Source of the DNA: an uncultured Clostridia bacterium
GTDB taxonomy: Bacteria > Bacillota > Clostridia > Christensenellales > Aristaeellaceae
Assembly: GCA_934643825.1 (NCBI GenBank)
Contig: CAKUCW010000004.1
Span: forward strand, 1-64,000
Direction: 5' to 3'
Length of the DNA stretch: 64,000 nucleotides
The position numbers and the translations under genes were made by a program. Of this stretch, positions 31,639 through 40,832 are shown piece by piece (position 1 is the first letter of the stretch; each line of letters opens with the position of its first letter). Under the pieces are notes generated by a model, which worked only from the letters and a program-made list of their open reading frames with translations, was not told the origin of the DNA and ran no database searches.

Positions 31639-32845
31639 GCGAAAGTGGGACATGTTCGCTGAAAGCGTCAGCATGTCCATTTCCAACATCAAGGGCAATA
31701 AAATGCGCACCTTCCTGACGACGCTGGGCATCATCATCGGCGTCGCCGCCATCATCGCGCTGATGACGGTCGTACAAGGCGCAACGGACACCATGAACGC
31801 ACAGTTTGACGCGATGGGTTTGGGAACGCTGCGCGTTTCCGTGATGGGTACGGCAATCAAGCATGGACTCAATGACGACGATTTGCAGGCAATTTTAAGC
31901 TGTGAACATGTCGCGGGCATTTCGCCGTCGCTGAGCGCGACGGTGACGGCGAAGCATGGCGACACATGGTCAGACGCCGTCAGCGTGAACGGCAACAATG
32001 ACGAGTATTTCCGTCATAATCCCAAGCTGCTCGGGCGGGGCAGAGCGATTGACGCCATCGACGTGGCGCAGAACGCACGCGTCTGCCTGATGGACGGCAG
32101 CGCGGCGAGGACGCTCTTTTTCGGAGAAGACCCGATGGGGCAGACGCTCTATCTGGACGGGCTTGAATACACGGTCGTCGGCATGATTAACGAGGACGAA
32201 AACGCAAGCCTGTATTCTCAGATCCTGATGGGCGGCGATACGGACGGAACGGTCTATGTGCCGTATACCTCTGCCAAGAAGATGATCGGAACGTCTACGG
32301 TCAGTGCGGTCGAGGTCTATGTGACCGATCCGGACGACACGGACGACGCGGTGGATGAACTGAAAGCCGCGCTCGACGAAATATTCAACAAGAAGGACAA
32401 GACCTATACCGTCATCAACATGAAATCCATGACGGACGCGATGAACCTGATGACCTCGATGATGACCTCTCTGTTGGTCGGCATTGCGTCGATTGCGCTG
32501 GTTGTCGGCGGCATCGGCATCATGAACATGATGCTCGTCACCGTTACGGAGCGCACGACGGAAATCGGTCTGCGCAAAGCCCTCGGTGCAGAACCGGGTC
32601 AGATTCAGATGCAGTTTCTGATTGAGGCGATTATCCTCTCGCTGCTCGGCGGCGTAATCGGCGTCGTTGTGGGATTGAGCGTATCGCTGGCAATCTGCAT
32701 GAACACGGATATTACGTTTACGCTCAACACGTTTGCGATTTGGCTGGGCGTAAGCTTTTCCGCCGCGGTCGGCATCGTTTTCGGCTGGGCTCCGGCACGC
32801 AAGGCGAGCAGGCTGAATCCGATTGACGCGTTGAGAAGCATGTAA
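31631..32845 (+). CDS. ABC transporter permease (MacB/FtsX type)
   Basis: A 404-residue permease with one N-terminal helix (about 25-45), a large extracellular MacB-like core domain (about 50-275) and three C-terminal helices forming the FtsX domain. NKMRTFLTTLGIIIGVAAII and the ERTTEIGLRKALGA motif are diagnostic. Such mechanotransmission transporters export peptides or lipids or sense antibiotics. It works with the ATPase at 30943 and the adaptors on either side. Confidence 0.9.
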   Translation: MIKRKWDMFAESVSMSISNIKGNKMRTFLTTLGIIIGVAAIIALMTVVQGATDTMNAQFDAMGLGTLRVSVMGTAIKHGLNDDDLQAILSCEHVAGISPSLSATVTAKHGDTWSDAVSVNGNNDEYFRHNPKLLGRGRAIDAIDVAQNARVCLMDGSAARTLFFGEDPMGQTLYLDGLEYTVVGMINEDENASLYSQILMGGDTDGTVYVPYTSAKKMIGTSTVSAVEVYVTDPDDTDDAVDELKAALDEIFNKKDKTYTVINMKSMTDAMNLMTSMMTSLLVGIASIALVVGGIGIMNMMLVTVTERTTEIGLRKALGAEPGQIQMQFLIEAIILSLLGGVIGVVVGLSVSLAICMNTDITFTLNTFAIWLGVSFSAAVGIVFGWAPARKASRLNPIDALRSM

Positions 32846-32866
32846 CACAGAAGGGAAGTGGCTTTT

Positions 32867-33913
32867 ATGAAGAAGATGGGCATCGTGCTGCTGGCGGCGC
32901 TGGCGGTGTTGAGCATGGAAACGGCGGCTGCGGAAGGCGTCAAAATCGACGGCAGCATCAAAGCGGGCGAAACCAAGACCATCCTTGCACCGTACAGCGG
33001 GTTGGTCGGCGACTATACCGCGCAGGTTGGAGACGAGGCGTCGGCAGGCGACGCGCTTTTCGCATTGAAGGCGCAGAAGGTCTATGCCGAGTTTGACGGT
33101 ACGGTGACCGCCGTGTTCGCACAGGGCGGCGACAACGCTTCTTCCGTCAGCGAACGTTACGGTGCGCTGGCGTATATCGAAGAGGACGTGCTGTACCGTG
33201 CGGAATGCAGCACGGCGAACAGCGAAGGCGGCAACGAAAATAAGATTGTCCACGTCGGCGAAACGGTCTACATCCGTTCGACCGGCGACAGCGACCGCGT
33301 TGGCGAGGCACGCGTTATCGGCGTAAGCGGCAAAAACTATACGCTGGAGGTGACGAAGCAGGACGGTATCCGCGTCGGCGAGAACATCAAAGTCTATCGC
33401 AATGATCATTATTACGGCTCCAGCTGTATCGGAAGCGGCAAGGTGGAGCGTGTGGATCCGCAGGCGGTCAGCGCGGAAGGATATGTGCTTTCGACCTCCG
33501 TTGAGGCGGGACAGCATGTCAGCCGCGGCGATGTGCTGTTTGATATCGTGCCGGATGCGCTGGACGATATGGAGGGCGGCGACGGTCGTGTCTATATGCA
33601 GGAGGACGGCATTTTGCTGAGCGTGACGGCGGAAAGCGGAACGCAGGCGGCGAAGGATACCGTGCTGGCGACATACTGCCCGAAGGGCGCCATGCGGCTG
33701 ATCTGCTCGGTGGATGAGCAGGATATTGCGGAAATACAGGTCGGCGACGTGATGACGGTAACGCTGGACGCTTATGAGGATAAGCCCCTGCGCGGAGTCG
33801 TGATCAACATCGCTGCGGCGGGCGAGAGCGGCGGCGCATTCTATGACGTGACGCTCGAACTGGAAGAAAATGACATCATGCGTATCGGAATGAGCGCATC
33901 GGCGGAAAAATAA
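32867..33913 (+). CDS. Second, secreted HlyD-like adaptor protein
   Basis: A 348-residue protein with a signal sequence (residues 1-24) and repeated biotinyl-lipoyl-like beta domains, e.g. ILAPYSGLVGDYTAQVGDEA and a later ADVLFDIVPDAL-like part (RGDVLFDIVPDAL). It ends in a beta-barrel segment, RLICSVDEQDIAEIQVGD. The ATG at 32867 follows AAGGGAAG. A second adaptor behind the permease is unusual; it may form a mixed extracellular assembly with the first adaptor. Confidence 0.75.
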   Translation: MKKMGIVLLAALAVLSMETAAAEGVKIDGSIKAGETKTILAPYSGLVGDYTAQVGDEASAGDALFALKAQKVYAEFDGTVTAVFAQGGDNASSVSERYGALAYIEEDVLYRAECSTANSEGGNENKIVHVGETVYIRSTGDSDRVGEARVIGVSGKNYTLEVTKQDGIRVGENIKVYRNDHYYGSSCIGSGKVERVDPQAVSAEGYVLSTSVEAGQHVSRGDVLFDIVPDALDDMEGGDGRVYMQEDGILLSVTAESGTQAAKDTVLATYCPKGAMRLICSVDEQDIAEIQVGDVMTVTLDAYEDKPLRGVVINIAAAGESGGAFYDVTLELEENDIMRIGMSASAEK

Positions 33914-33958
33914 TGCGGTTTCAGATGCGGCAAGGCGTCAGTTATGCCGTCGTCTGCG

Positions 33959-34000
33959 GAAAAGGCTGTTCTCCCTCCTTCGAGGGGGAATGGCTTTTTT
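33959..34000 (+). terminator. Terminator of the MacAB-like cluster
   Basis: AAAAGGCTGTTCTCCCTCC, loop TTCGA, then GGGGGAATGGC and TTTTTT. The stem resembles that of the ~85-bp repeat family but without its flanks. Confidence 0.8.
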
Positions 34001-34053
34001 GATATGTTGCGAAAAGGCGGACAGGTTCGGCGTGAAGTTTGTCGATTATCGGC

Positions 34054-34082
34054 TTGACAGCCTGATTTGGTTGTACTATCAT
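34054..34082 (+). promoter_or_regulatory. Promoter of the MarR-ABC operon
   Basis: TTGACA at 34054-34059, 17-bp spacer, TATCAT at 34077-34082. Confidence 0.85.
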
Positions 34083-34106
34083 CTAATTGGTTGAACATAC
34101 AACGAA
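34067..34106 (+). promoter_or_regulatory. Possible MarR operator, two 20-bp direct repeats
   Basis: TTGGTTGTACTATC at 34067 and TTGGTTGAACATAC at 34087 repeat at 20-bp spacing, two helical turns, and cover the -10 and start site. TTGTA/TACAA also form an inverted pair at the ends. This fits autorepression by the MarR protein encoded next. Confidence 0.45.
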
Positions 34107-34139
34107 TTGAGGCGCGAAATCAAACGGGAGCGTGGGGTT

Positions 34140-34622
34140 ATGGATGATACACAGCGTAAAATGACGAAGATTGCCCGCGAGGTCGGCAAGTTTACGGTGC
34201 AGATGATGAAAGAAGAGGGGATCGGAACGGCGGAGTTCGATGTCATTCACTTCGTTCGCCATCATCCGGGAGCGACCCAGACGAGCATGCGGGAAACGCT
34301 GAAAATCGACAAAGGCGCGGCGGCGAAGCGCGTGGCGAGCCTCGAACACAAAGGCTATCTGATTCGCAAGCCAAATCCGGAGGACGGGCGCAGCCAGCTG
34401 CTCTATGCGACGGAGAAGGCGGAGGAGCTGAAAAACTCCAAGGCACAGATCGAAACGATTTTTTATGAGTGGCTGCTGGAGGAACTGCCGGAGGAGGAAA
34501 GAGCGGCGTTTTGCAAAACGCTCGATGCGCTGTACTGGCGATCCAAGCGGCAAAGGCAGGCGGGGTTTGAGGACGTCGCCCGACGGGTCAGGGAAAAGAC
34601 GGAGGAAGGAAGCGCGGAATGA
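34140..34622 (+). CDS. MarR family transcriptional regulator
   Basis: A 160-residue winged-helix regulator. The recognition helix lies in LKIDKGAAAKRVASLEHKGY (about residues 57-76) and the wing in RKPNPEDGRSQLLYAT. The ATG at 34140 is taken because it gives a family-like N-terminus; GTGGGG is weakly placed in front. Its end overlaps the ABC gene start (ATGA), so it almost certainly represses its own exporter operon in response to a drug-like ligand. Confidence 0.9.
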   Translation: MDDTQRKMTKIAREVGKFTVQMMKEEGIGTAEFDVIHFVRHHPGATQTSMRETLKIDKGAAAKRVASLEHKGYLIRKPNPEDGRSQLLYATEKAEELKNSKAQIETIFYEWLLEELPEEERAAFCKTLDALYWRSKRQRQAGFEDVARRVREKTEEGSAE

Positions 34623-36394
34623 ACAGAGAAAAGAGGTCTGCGGAATTTCAGCCGGATCGGGTTCTTTCTTACTTTAAGGCGGAATGGAGGGTTTTGCTGG
34701 CGGTCACCCTCTCGGGGCTGATTTACAACATCGGCTTGCTGGCAGGCCCGTGGTTTGAGGGAAGGATGATGGGCTGTCTGGTCGATATCCTCAAAGGATT
34801 CGGGCATTTCGGGGATATGCTGGCGCTGGCTTTTGGCTATGTGGCAATCCTTGCCGCCGTACAGATTGCCCGGTATATCAAGCGCTTCTATGTGCGGCGT
34901 TTTGCCAACAACGTCAACCGCCGGATGAAGCAGACGCTGTACAGCAGTTTGGTTCACAAGAGCCGCGCCAGCCTTCAGAAAGAGGGTGAAGGCAACGCGA
35001 TGACCAAGGCGATTCTGGATGTGGACGACTGCGTGGAGGGCATGCGCAAATTCACGACCGAGATATTTGATACCGGCGTCGCGCTGGCTGCGTACACGGG
35101 TATGCTGCTGGCGTATGACTGGCGTTTGGCGCTGCTTTGCATGATCTTCCCGCCTGTATCCTATTTGGCGGCGGAAAAGATGAAAAAGACGCTCCAACAG
35201 GCGGGCGCGACGTACAAGGAGCAATCCGCCATGCTGAGCGAGGCGACGCTGGACAGGGCGCAGAATGCCCTCACATACCGGGTTTTCGGATGCGAACAAG
35301 AGCGCCGGGAGGCGTATGAGAAAAGCCTGACCGCATACGAAAAAGCCGCGGTGAAGGCGCAGATCTGGAATGCATCGATGCCGCCGCTCTACCGCGTGAT
35401 CTCCATGACGGGCGTGGGGTTCATCCTGTATTTCGGGCAGAAGAATGTGCTGGGAACGGGCTGGCAGCCGTGGAGCATCGCGGCGTTTACGACATTCCTG
35501 TCCTGCTTTACCAAGCTGTCGGTCAAGTCTTCCAGCGCGGCGAAGCTGTTCAACGCGGTGCATAAGGCGCAGGTTTCGTGGAACCGCATCAAGCCTCTGC
35601 TTGCACAGAAACCGCAAAAGGACGAACAGAAGCTGGGCGAGAGCAAGGACACGGTAAACCGGCTGGAGGTTGAGCATCTGAGCCTGACCTATCCGGATGG
35701 AAAAAAGGTGCTGAACGATATTTCTTTTACGGCGGAAAAGGGGCAGATGATCGGCATCACCGGACCGGTGGCATGCGGCAAATCGACACTAGGCAGGGCG
35801 TTCCTGTGCGAATATCCCTATGAAGGGGCGATTCGAATCGACGGCAGAGAGCTGCGGAAGATGAAGCCGGATGAGCGCACGAAAATCATCGGGTATCTGG
35901 GACATGATCCGGAGCTGTTCAATGACACGATTGAAAACAATATCCTGATGGGCGATAAGGGGGACGCGGGGGCATTCCTTGAGCGTGTCTGCATGGAGAA
36001 GGAAGTTGCGGCGATGGACGATGCCGAGCAAAGCCTCATCGGAAGCGGCGGCATCCGGCTTTCCGGCGGACAGGGAAAGCGGCTGGCGCTGGCGAGGACG
36101 CTCTGTCATCCCCGACCGATTCTCATCTTGGATGATCCGTTTGCCGCGCTGGATCGACCGACGGAGAGGGAGGTTTTTGCGCATCTGCAAAAGCAGACGC
36201 GGACGGATATCGTGCTGCTCATTTCCCATCGGCTGTATCTCTTTCCGAAGATGGATCAAATCATCTGGATGGAGGATGGACGGGCGACAGTCGGCACGCA
36301 TGAAGAGCTGATGGTCAAGGTGCCGGAATATCAAAAACTGTTTGCGTCGCAGACGGAAGCCGGACAGAAGGGAGGTGAAGCGCATGAGGCGTGA
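34619..36394 (+). CDS. ABC exporter half-transporter 1 (degenerate Walker B)
   Basis: A 591-residue exporter subunit with six transmembrane helices (about 20-310) and a nucleotide-binding domain (about 340-570). Walker A is GPVACGKST, the signature LSGGQGKRLALARTL is canonical, but Walker B ends ILILDDPFAALD, with Asp where the catalytic Glu is expected. The H-loop is ISHR. This is the pattern of one half of heterodimeric exporters. It overlaps the partner gene by 11 bases. Confidence 0.92.
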   Translation: MNREKRSAEFQPDRVLSYFKAEWRVLLAVTLSGLIYNIGLLAGPWFEGRMMGCLVDILKGFGHFGDMLALAFGYVAILAAVQIARYIKRFYVRRFANNVNRRMKQTLYSSLVHKSRASLQKEGEGNAMTKAILDVDDCVEGMRKFTTEIFDTGVALAAYTGMLLAYDWRLALLCMIFPPVSYLAAEKMKKTLQQAGATYKEQSAMLSEATLDRAQNALTYRVFGCEQERREAYEKSLTAYEKAAVKAQIWNASMPPLYRVISMTGVGFILYFGQKNVLGTGWQPWSIAAFTTFLSCFTKLSVKSSSAAKLFNAVHKAQVSWNRIKPLLAQKPQKDEQKLGESKDTVNRLEVEHLSLTYPDGKKVLNDISFTAEKGQMIGITGPVACGKSTLGRAFLCEYPYEGAIRIDGRELRKMKPDERTKIIGYLGHDPELFNDTIENNILMGDKGDAGAFLERVCMEKEVAAMDDAEQSLIGSGGIRLSGGQGKRLALARTLCHPRPILILDDPFAALDRPTEREVFAHLQKQTRTDIVLLISHRLYLFPKMDQIIWMEDGRATVGTHEELMVKVPEYQKLFASQTEAGQKGGEAHEA

Positions 36395-38042
36395 AAAGCG
36401 GGTCCGAAATGTGATTCTGGATACGGTCGGGGCGCAGAAGGGCTTGTCGCTGGGCATCGTTTTTGTGGTGATCGGCGCGGTTGTCGCGGCGCTGATTCCA
36501 CCGCTGATTCTGGCACGGATGGTGGATACCGTGACAGAGGGAAAGCAGGCGGCGCTCGTCCTCATCCTGCTCTATTTCGGCATGCTGGCGCTGGCAGGCA
36601 TGATGGAGTCGGCGAGGGAAGGGCTGCTTACCGTATTCGGGCAGAAGATGACGCATGCCCTGCGCAGCAGCCTGATGGATAAATTCACGCGCCTGACGAC
36701 GGACTGCGCCGCCGGGCAGGAGCCGGGCACGCTGGTATCACGGTTTGTGGGCGATGTGGACACGGTGGAGAACCTGTTTACATCCGGCATCATCAGCATG
36801 TTTGCCGACGCCTGCAAGCTGGTCGGCATCCTGACGGTCATCTGGTTTCGCAATCGCGGTCTGACCGTTGTGCTGCTGGCGCTGCTGCCGTTCCTGTTTG
36901 TGTTCACGCGGCATGTACAGAAGAACATGCTGGCGGCGCAGATCGAAAACCGAAAAGCGGTCGGCAGGGCGTCCGGGCATGTGCCGGAAACCCTGCACAA
37001 CATCCGCACGATCCACTGTCTGAACAAGGAAGCGTATATGGAACAGCGGTATGACGCGTATATCGGCAAAAGCTATCGGGCGATGGAAAAGACGAATTTC
37101 TACGATGCGATCTATTCTCCGGTCATCCTGATTTTGAACGCGGTCGTGGTTGCTGCCGTGATGCTGCTTTCGGCATCGGGCAATCCGCGGGTGCTGACCT
37201 TTTTCGGCATGTCTGCGGGTACGGCTGTTGCGGTCATCAACTATATTGCTCAAATCTTCGTACCGGTCGAGCGCCTGGGCATGGAGATCCAGACCATTCA
37301 GTCGGCTGTCGCGGGCATTCACCGCATAGACGAGTTCTTTGCCCTTGAGGAGAGGGAGGAACCCCGCGGAAAAAGCGGAAAACCGGCAGATGGCAGGGAT
37401 GTTCCGTTTGTGGAATTTCGGGATGTGACGTTTGGCTATGACGAGCATACGGTGCTCCGCCACCTGAGCTTCAAGGTCATGGACGGCGAGCAGGTGACGC
37501 TTGCCGGGCGCACGGGTGTGGGGAAAAGCACCATATTCAAGCTGCTGCTGGGACTGTATCAGCCGCAGAGCGGCGAAGTGCTGATTCACGGCGTGCCGGC
37601 GGCGGACATCAGACCGGAGGAAAGGCGAAGGCTGTTTGGCTATGTCGAGCAGTCCTTCCATAGGGTGCCGGGGACGGTGAGGGATCAGATCACGCTGTAT
37701 GACGACTCCATCGGCGAAAGCAGCATTCGGGCTGCCGTGAAACTGACCGGGCTGGAGGAAGCGATTGAAAGTCTGGGAGAGGGATACGACACGCCCTGCA
37801 CACCGGAACTGTTTTCTCAGGGGCAGTGGCAGCTTTTGTCCATCGTCAGGGCGGCGGTGGCTGAGCCGAAGCTGCTGCTGTTTGATGAAATGACGGCGAA
37901 CCTCGACGCGGAAACGGAGAAAGCGGTTTTGACGGCGCTCAGGCGTGTGGCGCGGGACAGAACGGTCATCTCCATTTCTCACAGGACATCGGCGGAATTG
38001 GGACGCGTGATCGAAATCGGCGAAAATCCGGACGTTTTTTAA
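36384..38042 (+). CDS. ABC exporter half-transporter 2 (degenerate signature)
   Basis: A 552-residue partner with six helices and a nucleotide-binding domain (about 340-545). Walker A is GRTGVGKST, Walker B LLLFDEMTANLD keeps the catalytic Glu, and the signature is FSQGQ instead of LSGGQ. Together with subunit 1 this gives one active and one degenerate ATP site. The ATG at 36384 follows GGGAGGTG. No terminator is evident directly downstream. Confidence 0.92.
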   Translation: MRREKRVRNVILDTVGAQKGLSLGIVFVVIGAVVAALIPPLILARMVDTVTEGKQAALVLILLYFGMLALAGMMESAREGLLTVFGQKMTHALRSSLMDKFTRLTTDCAAGQEPGTLVSRFVGDVDTVENLFTSGIISMFADACKLVGILTVIWFRNRGLTVVLLALLPFLFVFTRHVQKNMLAAQIENRKAVGRASGHVPETLHNIRTIHCLNKEAYMEQRYDAYIGKSYRAMEKTNFYDAIYSPVILILNAVVVAAVMLLSASGNPRVLTFFGMSAGTAVAVINYIAQIFVPVERLGMEIQTIQSAVAGIHRIDEFFALEEREEPRGKSGKPADGRDVPFVEFRDVTFGYDEHTVLRHLSFKVMDGEQVTLAGRTGVGKSTIFKLLLGLYQPQSGEVLIHGVPAADIRPEERRRLFGYVEQSFHRVPGTVRDQITLYDDSIGESSIRAAVKLTGLEEAIESLGEGYDTPCTPELFSQGQWQLLSIVRAAVAEPKLLLFDEMTANLDAETEKAVLTALRRVARDRTVISISHRTSAELGRVIEIGENPDVF

Positions 38043-38116
38043 AACATAAAAAAGAAGATACGGAGCATAAAAGCGCACGATATTCTTAAAAACCTTTCAA
38101 ATTCTTAAAAAACAGG

Positions 38117-38145
38117 TTGTTTTCCCCACTCTTGCGTGCTATAAT
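38117..38145 (+). promoter_or_regulatory. Promoter of the NCS2 permease gene
   Basis: TTGTTT at 38117-38122, 17-bp spacer, TATAAT at 38140-38145. Just upstream ATTCTTAAAAA occurs twice (38082 and 38101), 19 bp apart, possibly a regulator site. Confidence 0.7.
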
Positions 38146-38192
38146 CATGAGGCTAATGACCGGGTTTTGTGATTCCGATCGCAGACCGGTGT

Positions 38193-38232
38193 GTGGAGGG
38201 AAGCCCCATCCCTCCCCTTTTTGCGTGAGGGG
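38193..38232 (+). promoter_or_regulatory. Possible attenuator in the NCS2 permease leader
   Basis: GGAGGG (38195-38200) and CCCTCC (38210-38215) form a stem followed by CCTTTTT, a terminator-like structure. CCCC at 38214-38217 can instead pair with GGGG at 38229-38232, so the two folds exclude each other. A CCGG/CCGG pair lies before them. It does not match the purine riboswitch pattern I know. Confidence 0.45.
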
Positions 38233-38250
38233 AATATACGAGAGAAGGGA

Positions 38251-39621
38251 ATGAAACCTGTGTTTGAGAAGATTTTTCAGCTGAGCAAACACAAAACCAA
38301 TGTTAAAACGGAAGTCATGGCGGGCATCACCACCTTTATGACCATGGCGTACATTTTGGCAGTCAACCCGAGCATCCTGTCCGCTGCGGGCATGGACGCT
38401 ACGGCTGTCCTGCTGGCGACCGCGATCGCGTCCTTCATCGGCACGGCGTGCATGGGACTGATGGCGAACCTGCCGTTCGCGCTGTCCGCGGGCATGGGTC
38501 TGAACGCGTTCCTCGCCTACACGGTCGTGCTGGGCATGGGCTACACCTGGCAGGTTGCGCTGCTGGCGGTCTTTGTTGAGGGTCTCATCTTTATCGTGCT
38601 GAGCCTGACGAATGTCCGCGAGGCGATTTTCAACGCCATCCCGCTGACGCTCAAGCGCGGCGTTTCCGTCGGTATTGGTCTGTTCATCTGCTTTATCGGT
38701 CTGCAGAACGCGGGTCTGGCGGTTGATTCCGCTACGCTGGTGACGATCACGAGCTTCACCGAGAACTTCCATACCCACGGCATCTGCGCTCTGCTGGCGC
38801 TTGTCGGTCTGTTCATCATGGCGGCGCTGTACCTCCACCGTGTGAAGGGCGCGATTCTGCTGGGCATTCTGGCGACTTGGGTTGTCGGCATGATCTGCCA
38901 GGTTACGGGCATTTATACGCCCGACCCGGCGAACGGCTTCTATACGCTCTTCCCGACGATGGCTCTGACGGATTTCTCCAAGCTAGGCATGACCTTCGGT
39001 CAGTGCTTCAATGTGGATTTCAGCAACGTCGGCATGATCAACTTCATCATCGTCGTATTCTCCTTCCTGTTCGTGGATATCTTTGATACCCTCGGCACGC
39101 TCATCGGCGTGGCGACTAAGGCGGACATGCTCGACGAAGAAGGCCGTCTGCCGGGCATCAAGCCGGCTCTGATGGCGGACGCGATCGGCACCACCGTCGG
39201 CGCCGTGATGGGCACCTCCACCGTTACGACCTTCGTTGAGTCCGCTTCCGGCGTAGCTGTCGGCGGCCGCACCGGTCTGACTGCGCTGACCACCGGTTTG
39301 CTGTTCCTGGCGTCGATGTTCTTCGCGCCGATCTTCACCGCGATTCCGTCCTTTGCGACCGCTCCGGCGCTGATGATGGTCGGTTACCTGATGGTTTCCA
39401 CGGTTACCGAAATCCGCTTTGACGAGGACAACATGGTGGAAGCGATCCCGGCGTATCTGGCGATCGTTGCCATGCCGCTGTTCTACAGCATCTCCGAAGG
39501 CATCTCCATGGGCATCATCTCCTATGTGGTGCTGCATGTGGTTTCCGGCAAGGGCAAGCAGGTCAAGCCGCTGATGTATGTGCTGGCGCTGCTGTTCGTG
39601 CTGAAGTACATTTTCCTGTAA
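38251..39621 (+). CDS. NCS2 family purine permease (AzgA-like)
   Basis: A 456-residue transporter with about 14 helices from the AzgA branch of the NCS2 family, which takes up adenine, guanine or hypoxanthine with protons. The N-terminus TEVMAGITTFMTMAYILAVNP is diagnostic, as are ALSAGMGLNAFLAYTVV, FLFVDIFDTLGTLIGVA and GTSTVTTFVESASGVAVGGRTGL (central part TTFVESASGVAVGGRTG). The ATG at 38251 follows GAAGGG; the frame extends to 38191 through the leader hairpin and is rejected there. Confidence 0.92.
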   Translation: MKPVFEKIFQLSKHKTNVKTEVMAGITTFMTMAYILAVNPSILSAAGMDATAVLLATAIASFIGTACMGLMANLPFALSAGMGLNAFLAYTVVLGMGYTWQVALLAVFVEGLIFIVLSLTNVREAIFNAIPLTLKRGVSVGIGLFICFIGLQNAGLAVDSATLVTITSFTENFHTHGICALLALVGLFIMAALYLHRVKGAILLGILATWVVGMICQVTGIYTPDPANGFYTLFPTMALTDFSKLGMTFGQCFNVDFSNVGMINFIIVVFSFLFVDIFDTLGTLIGVATKADMLDEEGRLPGIKPALMADAIGTTVGAVMGTSTVTTFVESASGVAVGGRTGLTALTTGLLFLASMFFAPIFTAIPSFATAPALMMVGYLMVSTVTEIRFDEDNMVEAIPAYLAIVAMPLFYSISEGISMGIISYVVLHVVSGKGKQVKPLMYVLALLFVLKYIFL

Positions 39622-39723
39622 GAAATTCCGGAACGGACTTCTAAATAGGATAACAAACGGGGCTGTCAAGCTCATAAACCCGATATTTCAAGAATAAACC
39701 TAAGTATTTGCGCCCGAAGGTTT

Positions 39724-39798
39724 CCAAAGGGCGACCGGAAAGCCCTTTGGTGGGGCGATGGGGCAAAACCCCATATCCACAAATGCCTAGACATTTGT
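39724..39798 (+). repeat. Multi-hairpin intergenic element
   Basis: Three stems in a row: CCAAAGGGC/GCCCTTTGG, ATGGGG/CCCCAT with loop CAAAA, and ACAAATG/CATTTGT. The first two resemble the palindrome-plus-GGGG elements near 5.5 kb. The 39622-39985 spacer has no other feature except a weak promoter-like TTGACA at 39926. Confidence 0.6.
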
Positions 39799-39985
39799 TT
39801 CCTGAAATGTTTGGTTTAAGCTTGGCACCCCCTCTTTTTTTAATTTATGGGGAATGGTGTAAGACTGCCCGGATGAGCGGGGTTTCGATATGCCGAAGAC
39901 TTTGATGGATTGAGCTCATGGGATTTTGACAGATGGGCAATCCTGTGGTAAGGTATAGCATATGAAACAGGAAAGGCGGCATGGC

Positions 39986-40516
39986 ATGGGCGCGGGAAAA
40001 AAGAAAAAAAGCCGATGGGCGGGCATATGGACAGCGCTGCTGGGGGCGCTCTGTGCGCTGGTGTTGTGCGTCATATTCTACGGAACGATGGTGTATCAGC
40101 TTGCCGATCAAACACAGGCATCGGCTCAGCGGGCGCAGAGCGCTGTGACGGCGGACGGCTATCCGGAGAAAACGCTGAGCATCGAGGGCATGACCTTGCA
40201 GGACGAGAAAAAAGGGATCGTCCGGATGGGCGGCGCGGAATGTCATGTTGTGATGCGGGTGTATACGTCCGCGGAGGGCTTGCAGGCAACTGCCGTCAGC
40301 GCGGCGCCCGCGGCATATATCGAGCGGCTGTCCGCAGAAGGATGGCAGGCGCAGCTCGTCACGGGCTTTGTGCTGGGTGAAGAGGAAGCCATCTATGCGC
40401 TTCGGGAAAACGAGGGCATGCTTGCCGCACGAAACGGCGATGCGGTGTATATGCTGATTGCCGCGGCGCAGGAGCAGGAGCTTTACGCACTGGGCACACA
40501 GGCGAAGATTGAATAA
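39986..40516 (+). CDS. Hypothetical single-pass membrane protein
   Basis: I do not recognise this 176-residue protein. A Lys/Arg-rich start is followed by one transmembrane helix (about residues 14-36), and the rest should lie outside the membrane, with two similar beta-rich segments and no cysteines in its last third. The ATG at 39986 is placed 9 bases after GGAAAGG; an ATG eight codons earlier is possible. A strong terminator follows, so it is not cotranscribed with rpoB. The topology resembles small SPOR-like or sporulation-associated proteins, but I see no firm motif. Confidence 0.6.
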   Translation: MGAGKKKKSRWAGIWTALLGALCALVLCVIFYGTMVYQLADQTQASAQRAQSAVTADGYPEKTLSIEGMTLQDEKKGIVRMGGAECHVVMRVYTSAEGLQATAVSAAPAAYIERLSAEGWQAQLVTGFVLGEEEAIYALRENEGMLAARNGDAVYMLIAAAQEQELYALGTQAKIE

Positions 40517-40517
40517 C

Positions 40518-40548
40518 AAAAGAGGCTGGCGGGTGCCAGCCTCTTTTA
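40518..40548 (+). terminator. Terminator upstream of rpoB
   Basis: AAAAGAGGCTGGC-GGGT-GCCAGCCTCTTTT, a perfect 13-bp stem with its own T tract. Confidence 0.9.
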
Positions 40549-40634
40549 CACGTCAAAAAGCGTCTGAAAGCCGATGAGAACAGACGAAAACGGGCAAAAA
40601 AGTGAAGAAATTTATATAAATTCATCGGAAATGC

Positions 40635-40663
40635 TTGACAGGGGTTTAAAAAAGGAATACAAT
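40635..40663 (+). promoter_or_regulatory. Promoter of rpoB-rpoC
   Basis: TTGACA at 40635-40640, 17-bp spacer, TACAAT at 40658-40663. The leader to the start codon is about 160 bases, with a small TGCCC/GGGCA hairpin at about 40698-40713 but no recognised ribosomal-protein binding site. Confidence 0.85.
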
Positions 40664-40832
40664 ACTATATTGCATCAGTATGCACAATAGGCAAAGATGT
40701 GCCCGGAACAGGGCATGAGCCTGATATCATTGTACAACGCTTTGGGCTGTTTGGCAATGGGCAGTTTTAAAGCGGATTGCCTGTTGCAGCATATATCCTT
40801 TGCAGGTAGACAAGTTAGGGGTGATGGCATTC

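Noticed and set aside
40664..40832. L10-type ribosomal protein leader before rpoB
   Set aside because: rplJL are not present here and I see no matching fold, only one small hairpin.
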